Assembly: GCA_964625525.1 (NCBI GenBank)
Contig: CAZVEE010000137.1
Span: forward strand, 1 to 6,284
Source: CAZVEE01 sp964625525
GTDB lineage: Bacteria; Pseudomonadota; Alphaproteobacteria; JAJFIK01
Direction of reading: 5' to 3'
Length of the DNA stretch: 6,284 nt
A model generated the notes under the pieces. It had not been told where the DNA came from. It worked only from the letters and a program-made list of their open reading frames with translations, and did not search any database. Every line of letters starts with the position of its first letter. The stretch's first letter is position 1. Positions 1 through 5,487 of the stretch are shown here, in pieces. The position numbers and the translations under genes were made by a program.

Positions 1-3
1 GAT

Positions 4-1200
4 GTGGCGCGGCCGCAATCCGGGGATGTGCCGCCCGGGATGCGTTCGCGAAGCGGGTCGCTCAGCCCAGCCGCGGCCGATGCCAGCGCGTTCACTGCCA
101 GCGATCCCGATGCCGGCGTCCCAGACACCAGCGACCCAGACACCAGCGTCCCAGACACGAGCGTCCCAGACACGAGCGTCCCAGACACGAGCGTCGACGT
201 CTGGGCGCCGGCGGACAGTGACGACAGGGCCGAAAAGGACGAGGACGGATTTCGCCTGTGGCCCAAGGGATCCAAGGAGACCGAGGGCCTTGTTGGGGTG
301 CGCCTTTTCCCCGCCGGCCAGTTGACCGCAGATGGCGCCCCCCGGACAAGCGATCCGGACAGCTTTCGCCTGTTTCCCCGTTCCTCCGAGGAGGCGGCCG
401 AGCGCGCACCGGACCGGACCGGAGAGGATTACGACCCGGGCGATACGGATGTGGAAGTGGTGGACCTGCCCGAGACGCCGGAGCGGGCCCCGCTTGAGAC
501 ATCCCTGGAGGACAGTTGGACCCGCCCGCCGCCCCCTCCGGAATTCGATGATCCGAACGAGGTGGCCGAAGAAGACACGCAGGCAGACAACGGCACTCCT
601 GCCGGGATTATGGACCGCGACGAACGGCCCGGCAATGAGCCGCGGCGCAGGGCGGGTGAGGATGGTCTTGGGTCATGGTCACCGGGGCCCCGCTTCGGCG
701 ATCGCGGCGATGACAGACCGGCGCTTGCCACCTGGGCCCGCGAGGATCAGCGCCAGGGCGAGCGCCTGGAGGCGCGCGCCAGACGCGCCTTTGAGGATAC
801 CGAGTATGAACCGCCGACGGATGGTCTGGAAGATTTCGCATCGCAAGCCTACGAGCCCATGGCCCGGGATCGGGACTATGGCGCCGCCCTGCCCGTTGCC
901 CCCGCCGCCCATCTTGAAACGGATCATCCGGTCCCCAGTGCCTTTGGCCATGCAAGCCTGTGGATCGGCTTGTTCACCCCAGTGGCCGCGCTGCTCGTTG
1001 GTGGGCTTTTCCATGTCATGGCGGGCCGGGCCTTTACGGCCTGGGCTCTTGCCTATATCGCGGGCATGCTGATTACCCTGGCGACGGGCATACTGGGCGC
1101 GCGCAACCGTTTGGGGCAGCGGGCGCTCGGTTGGTCAGGGGTTCTTGCCGTGCTGCTTCTGGCGGTCATCGCCGCGGTGGCCGTGATCCGGCTGCTCTGA
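4..1200 (+). CDS. Hypothetical acidic, low-complexity protein with C-terminal membrane domain (possibly 5' partial)
   Basis: I do not recognise this protein and assign no function. The frame begins at a GTG at base 4 but is open to base 1, and no ribosome binding site can be seen, so the true start may lie upstream. Residues 1-310 are rich in Asp, Glu, Pro, Ser, Thr and Arg and look intrinsically disordered. They hold tandem PDTSV repeats (residues 40-64), three [FV]RL[WF]P motifs (83-87, 99-103, 121-125) and a five-proline run (about 175-179). Residues about 240-265 are charged and could be helical (REDQRQGERLEARARRAFED). The C terminus carries three hydrophobic stretches, about 318-339, 344-364 and 376-396, ending IRLL at the stop. 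This predicts a membrane-anchored protein with a long soluble tail. A sequence this biased could be a wrong frame, but the membrane segments and the motif repetition in this frame argue that it is real. It converges on recO. Confidence 0.8.
   Translation: MARPQSGDVPPGMRSRSGSLSPAAADASAFTASDPDAGVPDTSDPDTSVPDTSVPDTSVPDTSVDVWAPADSDDRAEKDEDGFRLWPKGSKETEGLVGVRLFPAGQLTADGAPRTSDPDSFRLFPRSSEEAAERAPDRTGEDYDPGDTDVEVVDLPETPERAPLETSLEDSWTRPPPPPEFDDPNEVAEEDTQADNGTPAGIMDRDERPGNEPRRRAGEDGLGSWSPGPRFGDRGDDRPALATWAREDQRQGERLEARARRAFEDTEYEPPTDGLEDFASQAYEPMARDRDYGAALPVAPAAHLETDHPVPSAFGHASLWIGLFTPVAALLVGGLFHVMAGRAFTAWALAYIAGMLITLATGILGARNRLGQRALGWSGVLAVLLLAVIAAVAVIRLL
106..195 (+). repeat. 15-bp tandem repeat encoding PDTSV
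   Basis: Five consecutive 15-bp units run from 121 to 195 (consensus ccagacacgagcgtc). The last three are identical, the first two differ at one or two positions, and a degenerate sixth unit (PDAGV) precedes them at 106-120. The unit length is a multiple of three, so copy-number change keeps the frame; it encodes PDTSD followed by four PDTSV. The near identity of the units suggests recent expansion by slippage or unequal recombination. Confidence 0.93.
250..378 (+). repeat. Three copies of a [FV]RL[WF]P peptide motif
   Basis: Within the left-hand hypothetical protein, FRLWP is encoded at 250-264, VRLFP at 298-312 and FRLFP at 364-378. The first and third copies also share an acidic lead-in (DEDG and DPDS) and nearly identical codons (tttcgcctg followed by tggccc or tttccc). 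The middle copy is less similar in DNA. The spacing is irregular (16 and 22 residues), unlike a simple tandem repeat. This looks like a repeated short linear motif in a disordered chain. The partner is unknown. Confidence 0.7.
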
Positions 1201-1204
1201 CCAC

Positions 1205-1219
1205 CCGCGGGGCCCGCGG
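1205..1219. terminator. GC palindrome in the convergent gap between the hypothetical gene and recO
   Basis: Bases 1205-1211 (ccgcggg) and 1213-1219 (cccgcgg) are perfect inverted repeats around one G. As RNA this could fold as a five-pair stem with a five-base loop. It lies five bases after the stop of the left-hand gene and 17 bases beyond the end of recO, where a shared bidirectional terminator would be expected. There is no T-run directly after it on either strand, so it is not a classical intrinsic terminator and could be chance in GC-rich DNA. Confidence 0.35.
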
Positions 1220-1236
1220 TGATCGGCATACGGTCT

Positions 1237-1989
1237 TTATTGCTGTGCGATCGGCGGTGGCTGCTCCTGCTCGGCAAAGCGGTCGGCAAGGCGCAGGCGC
1301 GCCTCCGGCAAAGGGCGGTTTTGGGCCGCAAAGACGTGACGCGCCAGAAAGTGTCCGGTAAGCAGCAGTCCATCGCGCACATCGCCGGGCAGGATGCTCA
1401 TCTGCCGGCTGAGCAGGAATGGCGGCAAAGGCAAAAGTTTGTCGAGATAGGGAGTCGCGGCATCGGCGCACACGGCCCGGCCCGTGCGGGGGGACACGTG
1501 GGTCAGCCCGTCCCGGCTCCCGGTTACCGCGCAGCGTGACAGATCGAGCCCGAAGCCGAGGGCCTCAAGCAGACCCATTTCCCAGCGGACCATCAAGGCG
1601 GGCCACAGCTCGGGGCTGTCCATACGGTCGAGCAGGATCGCGAGGCCCGCATAGGGGCCCGGCATCGGCTCACGTTCGGGCAGTCCTCCAGCGGCCAGCG
1701 CGCACACCGCATTGAGACCCGCCAACGCGTCGGCGGTGCCCATGAGCGCGGAGGCCCTCTCCGCCACGGGCTCGACGGTGAATTGCCCCAGTTGATCCTC
1801 CAGGCGTGCCCGCCAGGTCGCCTCCACCGTGTTGCCGGGCTGGAGCACCGGCGCCATGCGCCGCGACGCGCCGCCGCGAACCAGTCCGCGCCATAGGCCT
1901 TTGGTTGCGCCCAATGCAATCAGGACGGCGTTCCCTTCACCGTGAGGGCGCGCCCCGAGCACAATGGCTTCATCTTTCCACTCAATCAT
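1237..1989 (-). CDS. recO: DNA repair protein RecO
   Basis: RecO acts with RecF and RecR in the RecFOR recombinational repair pathway: it binds single-stranded DNA and SSB, anneals strands, and helps load RecA at gaps. The 250-residue product starts MIEWKDEAIVLGARPHGEG and continues with LVRGG (36-40), SRRM and LQPGN, the N-terminal OB-fold pattern of this family. A helical domain follows from about residue 80, with the ELWPALMVRWEMGLLEALGFGLDLSRC region at about 127-153 and VSPRTGRAV at 165-173. I chose the ATG at 1989 because homologues begin with M-[IE]-[EW]-like residues. The same frame runs up to an ATG at 2079, but those 30 extra residues do not look like RecO and cross the likely promoter. 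No good Shine-Dalgarno sequence precedes 1989. Only C153 and C174 are present in the zinc-finger region, so the four-cysteine site of some RecO proteins is incomplete. It is transcribed separately from rnc-era here. Confidence 0.94.
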   Translation of the reverse strand: MIEWKDEAIVLGARPHGEGNAVLIALGATKGLWRGLVRGGASRRMAPVLQPGNTVEATWRARLEDQLGQFTVEPVAERASALMGTADALAGLNAVCALAAGGLPEREPMPGPYAGLAILLDRMDSPELWPALMVRWEMGLLEALGFGLDLSRCAVTGSRDGLTHVSPRTGRAVCADAATPYLDKLLPLPPFLLSRQMSILPGDVRDGLLLTGHFLARHVFAAQNRPLPEARLRLADRFAEQEQPPPIAQQ

Positions 1990-2024
1990 TCCGAGATTAC
2001 ATGGCTTTTCATTCTCGCCAGCCT

Positions 2025-2030
2025 TATATA
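2025..2030 (-). promoter_or_regulatory. Possible -10 element of the recO promoter
   Basis: TATATA sits about 35 bases upstream of the chosen recO start on the minus strand, inside the most AT-rich part of the window. The position suits a -10 box. The sequence 16 to 18 bases further upstream (around attcca) does not resemble TTGACA, so this is suggestive only. The box is itself a palindrome, so it does not show direction. Confidence 0.3.
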
Positions 2031-2140
2031 AAGCACAAAGAAAAAGTGGAATTCGATTGGACAGGGCCAAGACCTCCATCGCCAGACCACTAGCCGAAAG
2101 ATCAGTACAGTATCTTGTGGGTGTTATAGCCTAAAATTGT

Positions 2141-2144
2141 GGAG
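2141..2144 (+). promoter_or_regulatory. Ribosome binding site deciding the DUF2332 start
   Basis: GGAG at 2141-2144 is followed by seven bases and then GTG at 2152, which is near-ideal Shine-Dalgarno spacing. The longer in-frame alternative, a TTG at 2137, would place this site inside the coding region and has no purine-rich sequence before it (upstream is tatagcctaaaa). The GTG is therefore preferred. Confidence 0.6.
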
Positions 2145-2151
2145 CCACCGC

Positions 2152-3228
2152 GTGGACAGAACGGCCCTTTTGGCGCATTTCGAATGGCAGGCGGAATGGT
2201 GCCTTCGCCTCGGCTCCCCCTTATACGGCAGTATGCTGACCGTTGCGGCACGGGATATTCGCTCCGGCGGCCCGATTGCCGAGCTCTTGGGCGACTGGAC
2301 CGAAGACCCGCAGGCCGCCGCCCTGGCCTTGCGAATCGCGGGCGCGCTTAAAACGCTGTTGCATCAGGGCCATTTACCGGCCTATGCGGATCTTTATGCC
2401 CCGCCCTTTGCCGGTGCCGCCCCGGGCCGGCTCCAGGCCCTGCTTAAGGATGCGGTGGCCGAACATGGCGAGTTCATTCGCACCTTCATCACACGCCCCG
2501 TACAGACGAACGAGCTGGCGCGCTCCTCCTGCCTTCTGGGCGGATTTCTGGACGTGGCCGAGACGACCCGCCTGCCGCTGCGCCTCCTTGAGATTGGCGC
2601 AAGCTGCGGCCTCAATCTGCTATGGGATACCTTCCATTACGATCTCATGGGACTGACCTGGGGACCGGAGAACAGCCCCGTCAATCTGTTCATCAAATGG
2701 CGCGGCATGCCGCCGGCCCTTGAAGCGCCGGTTTCGGTCGTGTCCCGCGAGGGCTGCGATATCAATCCACTCAATGTTCAGCTTGCCGATGACCTCTGCG
2801 TGGCCGAGGCGTATATCTGGCCAGAACAGGCCGATCGCCTCGCACGCTTTCGGGCCGGGGCGGCGCTCGCCCGCATCTACGGCATCCTGCTCGAAAAGGC
2901 AGATGCGGCCGCCTGGCTGGAACGGTCCCTGGACGCGCCGGAGCACGGTCAGTGTACCGTCCTGTTCCATTCCATCATGTGGCACTACATGCCGCTTGCC
3001 ACCCAGAAACGCTGCATCGACTTGATTGAGGCCGCGGGCGCGCGGGCGACCCGGACGGCCCCCCTGGCCTGGTTGAGGATGGAGCCGGAGCGCCCCGACG
3101 CGATTCCGGAGATCCGTCTTACCCAATGGCCGGGCGGCGTCACCCGGCGCCTTGCCCATTGCCACCCCCACGGCGCCGACATTGAATGGCGGCCGGCCAC
3201 CATCGCCCCTCCATCAAGCGGCGGATAA
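2152..3228 (+). CDS. DUF2332 family protein, methyltransferase-like
   Basis: The 358-residue product matches what I know of the DUF2332 family, whose function is uncharacterised. Supporting features are the N-terminal HFEWQAEW...GSPLYGSML block (residues 9-29), the LLEIGASCGLNLLWD block (145-159), REGCDINPL (199-207), YIWPEQADRLARF (221-233), LFHSIMWHYMP (271-281) and the C-terminal HPHGADIEW (338-346). The E-I-G-A-S-C-G stretch resembles motif I (E/DxGxxxG) of SAM-dependent methyltransferases, and F-H-S-I lies where a motif IV could be, so a Rossmann-like fold is plausible. The substrate is unknown and activity is unproven. No signal peptide or membrane segment is visible, so the protein is probably cytosolic. 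The length is typical for the family. The start is the GTG set by GGAG at 2141; a TTG at 2137 would add five residues. It stands alone, oriented against recO and against the downstream metal transporter. Confidence 0.9.
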   Translation: MDRTALLAHFEWQAEWCLRLGSPLYGSMLTVAARDIRSGGPIAELLGDWTEDPQAAALALRIAGALKTLLHQGHLPAYADLYAPPFAGAAPGRLQALLKDAVAEHGEFIRTFITRPVQTNELARSSCLLGGFLDVAETTRLPLRLLEIGASCGLNLLWDTFHYDLMGLTWGPENSPVNLFIKWRGMPPALEAPVSVVSREGCDINPLNVQLADDLCVAEAYIWPEQADRLARFRAGAALARIYGILLEKADAAAWLERSLDAPEHGQCTVLFHSIMWHYMPLATQKRCIDLIEAAGARATRTAPLAWLRMEPERPDAIPEIRLTQWPGGVTRRLAHCHPHGADIEWRPATIAPPSSGG

Positions 3229-3230
3229 AA

Positions 3231-3250
3231 CGGGGAATCACCCCGGATTT
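3231..3250 (+). terminator. Short hairpin after the DUF2332 stop codon, possible terminator
   Basis: cgggg (3231-3235) pairs with ccccg (3241-3245) around an aatca loop, with aaaa before and gattt after. The hairpin starts two bases after the TAA stop. The stem is only five pairs and the T-run three, so it is a weak intrinsic terminator candidate for the DUF2332 transcript. Confidence 0.4.
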
Positions 3251-3404
3251 CGCGCCGCACGCACCCTCATCCCAGCCTTGGGCGCAACGACCGGGTTTTG
3301 CCTCTCGAACACGCACAAGTGAGATTAGGGTGCCGGGCGATGAATCGGCACTGCACTGAAGGCTGAAACTGCGGCCAGGCGCCACTGCGCCGCCCTTGCC
3401 CAGC

Positions 3405-3474
3405 GCCCCTGAAGATGAGCCCCTGAAGATGCGCCCTCGAAGCTGTGCCCCTATAGCTGCGCCCCCGAAGCTCC
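3405..3474. repeat. Five tandem 14-bp repeats
   Basis: Five adjacent units fill bases 3405-3474 without gaps, starting at 3405, 3419, 3433, 3447 and 3461. The consensus is GCCCCtGAAGcTGc. Units 1 and 2 differ at one base; units 3, 4 and 5 differ from the consensus at three, two and two positions. The gcccc start and the central A-G of each unit are best kept. A 14-bp unit shifts frame with each copy, so the array is non-coding. Its role is unknown: it could be a minisatellite or an array of protein-binding sites. Confidence 0.85.
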
Positions 3475-3573
3475 GATCGGGCGCGTGAGCGCACCAAACA
3501 GCAGTGCAGCGGCAAGCTGGACACAGACCGATTTGGATTTCTCGCCCGCTGCTAAGGAGAGCCGGCGAAACCG

Positions 3574-4479
3574 TCAGGTCGGCGCCTCGGTATCGGGGCG
3601 GATTTCGATGGTCACGTGGCTGATGCCGAAATGGGTGTCCAGATTGTCCCGTATCGCCGCACGCGCCTCGCAGGTATCCGCCTGTGTGTCGACGCAGGCC
3701 TGGAGCGTGGCCAGGATCCGGTCCTGGGTCAGGCACCAGATGTGCAGGTCCTCCACCCGGCGCAGACCGGGCACCTCCGCGATCAGGCGATCCCGCACGG
3801 CGTGGACGTCGATATGCGGCGGCGCCCCCACCAGGAGGATGTGACCCGAGCGGGCCGTAATGGACCAGCCGCTGCGCAGGATCAGCAGGGCCACCAAAAC
3901 CGAGAGCAGTGGATCAATGGCGAGCCAGCCATACCAGGTGATCACCAGGGCGGCGATGATGGCCGCGACGGAGCCCAGCAAATCGCCGATCACATGGACG
4001 AGCGCACCCTGAATGTTCAGATTATCGCGATCTGCCCCGTGCAGAATGAAAAACGCCGCGATATTGACCAGCAGACCCATGATCGCAATGCCGAGCATGG
4101 TCTGCGCCTCAACCGCAACCGGAGCAAGAAGGCGTTGCACCGCCTCAAAGACGATCCAACCGGCGATGATCACGAGTGTCAGACCGTTGGCGAAGGCGGC
4201 CAGGATCTGGAAGCGGTGATAACCATAGGTGCGCAGATCGTCACGGGGCTGACGGGCAAGGCGAAACCCGAACCAGGCCAAGAACAGCGAAGCGGAATCG
4301 GCGAGCATGTGCCCCGCGTCGGCAATGAGCGCAAGGGAGCCCGAAATGATCCCGCCCACGGCCTCAAGGACCATGAAAACGCCCGTGATGAGCGCGGCCC
4401 ACAGGGCGCGCCCCTCATTGCGGGCGTGGTGATGGCCACAGGCAGGCGCATCCGTATGGTGATGATGGTGGCCGAGCAT
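3574..4479 (-). CDS. Cation diffusion facilitator, zinc-type (CzcD/ZitB/ZnT-like) efflux transporter
   Basis: Proteins of this family are inner-membrane proton antiporters that export Zn2+ and sometimes Cd2+ or Co2+. The 301-residue length is typical. Six hydrophobic segments lie at about 27-48, 50-72, 92-113, 127-147, 160-182 and 184-202, followed by a cytoplasmic C-terminal domain (about 210-301) ending in HFGISHVTIEIRPD. The transport site is visible as H57-x3-D61 in the second segment (DAGHMLAD) and H162-x3-D166 in the fifth (LVHVIGD); this paired HD-HD arrangement is associated with zinc specificity. The N terminus is histidine-rich (residues 4-8 and 16-18), as in many zinc CDFs, and probably binds metal. 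The start ATG at 4479 places this His tail at the very N terminus. It lies 51 bp after era on the same strand with no obvious terminator between, so it may be co-transcribed with rnc-era. A purine run (ggggga) about 11 bases upstream could serve as the ribosome binding site. No metal-regulator site was recognised. Confidence 0.96.
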   Translation of the reverse strand: MLGHHHHHTDAPACGHHHARNEGRALWAALITGVFMVLEAVGGIISGSLALIADAGHMLADSASLFLAWFGFRLARQPRDDLRTYGYHRFQILAAFANGLTLVIIAGWIVFEAVQRLLAPVAVEAQTMLGIAIMGLLVNIAAFFILHGADRDNLNIQGALVHVIGDLLGSVAAIIAALVITWYGWLAIDPLLSVLVALLILRSGWSITARSGHILLVGAPPHIDVHAVRDRLIAEVPGLRRVEDLHIWCLTQDRILATLQACVDTQADTCEARAAIRDNLDTHFGISHVTIEIRPDTEAPT

Positions 4480-4530
4480 TGCCGTCCGTTCCCCCGTCCC
4501 CGTGGCTGCGCTGGCGCTTCACCCGCAAGG

Positions 4531-5487
4531 CTATTCCTTCGGGAAGTCGAGCCCCATTTCCCGGTAGCGCGCCGGCTCGTCCTGCCACTTTTCCCGCACT
4601 TTGACGAACAGGAACAGGTGCACCCGGGTCTCGAGCATCTCCTCAAGATCCGTTCGCGCCAGGGAGCCGATTTCCCGCACGGTTCGTCCCTGTTTGCCTA
4701 GCACAATGGCCTTCTGGGTGTCCCGCGCGACATAGATGATCTGCTCGATTCTGATGCTGCCGTCGCGCAGGGTTTTCCAGCGCTCCGTTTCCACGGTGGT
4801 GTTGTAGGGCAACTCATCGTGCAAACGCACGATAAGCTTTTCCCGCGTCACTTCGGCGGCAAGGAGGCGCTGGGTCATGTCGGCGGCCTGATCGGCCGGA
4901 TAGAGCCAGGGACCGGCCGGCATGGCCCCGGCCACATGGTCCATAAGATCGCCGACACCGTCGCCGTTCTGCCCCGAAATCATAAAAGTCTGCGAAAACG
5001 GGCCCGCGACGGACCATTCCTGGGCCAGGGGGAGCAACTGTTCGTGGCGCACGTCGTCGATTTTATTCAGGGCCAGAACCGCGCTGCGCCCCGCCGCCGT
5101 GAGGCCCTCGACGATCCGCTCAGTGTCTTCGCGCGACTTGCCGCCCCGATCCTTGGACGCAAAGCGGGCCACGTCGATCAGCACGACCACCGCGTCCGCA
5201 TCCTCCGCCCCGCCCCAAGCGGCATCAACCATGGCCCGGTCAAGGCGCCGACGGGGTGCGAAAATGCCAGGCGTGTCCACAAAGATGATCTGAGCATCGC
5301 CGTGGAGTGCAACGCCGCGAATACGGGTGCGGGTCGTCTGGACCTTATGGGTGACGATGGAGACTTTGGTGCCGACGAGCTGGTTCACCAGCGTGGACTT
5401 GCCCGCATTGGGCGCGCCCAGAATGGCGCAAAAGCCGCACCGGCTGCGCTCGGCATGGGGGGCTTCGGGGGGCGTCTCGTCACTCAT
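4531..5487 (-). CDS. era: GTPase Era
   Basis: Era is an essential GTPase that binds the 3' end of 16S rRNA and acts in 30S subunit maturation, often at the membrane periphery. The 318-residue product has the G1 P-loop GAPNAGKST (24-32), the G2 region TTRTR (51-55), G3 DTPG (71-74), G4 NKID (141-144) and the G5 region ISGQNGDGV (170-178). The KH RNA-binding domain follows from about residue 210, with the family-typical HDELPY (223-228), GKQG as the GxxG loop (264-267) and LFLFVKVREKWQDEP near the C terminus. Length is close to the usual 300 residues, with a short extra N terminus before RCGFCAILG. The ATG overlaps the rnc stop codon by four bases (ATGA), which implies translational coupling and explains the lack of a strong ribosome binding site. 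Confidence 0.98.
   Translation of the reverse strand: MSDETPPEAPHAERSRCGFCAILGAPNAGKSTLVNQLVGTKVSIVTHKVQTTRTRIRGVALHGDAQIIFVDTPGIFAPRRRLDRAMVDAAWGGAEDADAVVVLIDVARFASKDRGGKSREDTERIVEGLTAAGRSAVLALNKIDDVRHEQLLPLAQEWSVAGPFSQTFMISGQNGDGVGDLMDHVAGAMPAGPWLYPADQAADMTQRLLAAEVTREKLIVRLHDELPYNTTVETERWKTLRDGSIRIEQIIYVARDTQKAIVLGKQGRTVREIGSLARTDLEEMLETRVHLFLFVKVREKWQDEPARYREMGLDFPKE

Larger units (their letters stand above)
1990..2151. promoter_or_regulatory. AT-rich divergent intergenic region between recO and the DUF2332 gene
   Basis: Both flanking genes are transcribed away from this gap, so it should hold both promoters. It is clearly richer in A+T than the surrounding coding DNA: only 14 of the 40 bases from 2021 to 2060 are G or C. 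Reading towards recO, the TATATA at 2025-2030 would serve as a -10 box and give a leader of about 28 bases, but I see no convincing -35. Reading towards the DUF2332 gene, TATAGC at 2125-2130 is a weak -10 candidate giving a short leader. AAGAT (2098-2102) and ATCTT (2112-2116) are inverted arms around cagtacagt. Their role, if any, is unknown. Confidence 0.5.
3229..3573. other. Non-coding convergent intergenic region of 345 bp
   Basis: This gap lies between the convergent ends of the DUF2332 and cation transporter genes. It holds a short hairpin next to the DUF2332 stop, a tandem 14-bp array (3405-3474), an 8-bp palindrome ccgatcgg (3473-3480) and a small gcgc-gtga-gcgc inverted repeat (3481-3492). 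Seven-base inverted arms gcagcgg (3506-3512) and ccgctgc (3546-3552) flank 33 bases near the transporter end. The open frames crossing it begin or end inside neighbouring genes and resemble no protein family I know. I see no tRNA or other recognisable RNA gene. Confidence 0.7.

Noticed and set aside
92..502. Minus-strand frame with LGRSC/LGRWC repeats
   Set aside because: The apparent peptide repeat is the reverse reading of the 15-bp tandem repeat, which is in frame on both strands.
332..1072. A 246-codon open frame on the plus strand in another phase
   Set aside because: It overlaps the 398-codon frame; its product is extremely Arg/Pro-rich with no membrane segments or repeats. The frame at 4-1200 has coherent membrane helices and repeated motifs, so it was preferred.
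1990..2079. Thirty-residue N-terminal extension of RecO from the ATG at 2079
   Set aside because: The extra residues do not resemble RecO, cross the AT-rich promoter-like sequence, and have no ribosome binding site. MIEWKDE at 1989 is the family-typical start.
3405..3474. CRISPR array or replication-origin iterons
   Set aside because: The units are contiguous without spacers, too short for CRISPR repeats, and no cas or replication initiator gene is present in the window.
3506..3552. Inverted repeat gcagcgg / ccgctgc as a terminator for the transporter
   Set aside because: A 33-base loop and no T-run make it a poor terminator, and seven-base arms are common by chance in GC-rich DNA.
3140..3736. 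Minus-strand frame with a region resembling pentapeptide repeats (GAQLRGRIFRG)
   Set aside because: It arises from the 14-bp array, whose unit is not a multiple of three and so cannot encode a regular pentapeptide repeat. The frame also overlaps both neighbouring genes.
3616..4701. A 361-codon open frame on the plus strand
   Set aside because: It lies antisense to the transporter and the end of era, whose motifs are unambiguous. Its translation is rich in Gln, Arg and His and resembles no family; it is a by-product of GC-rich codon bias.
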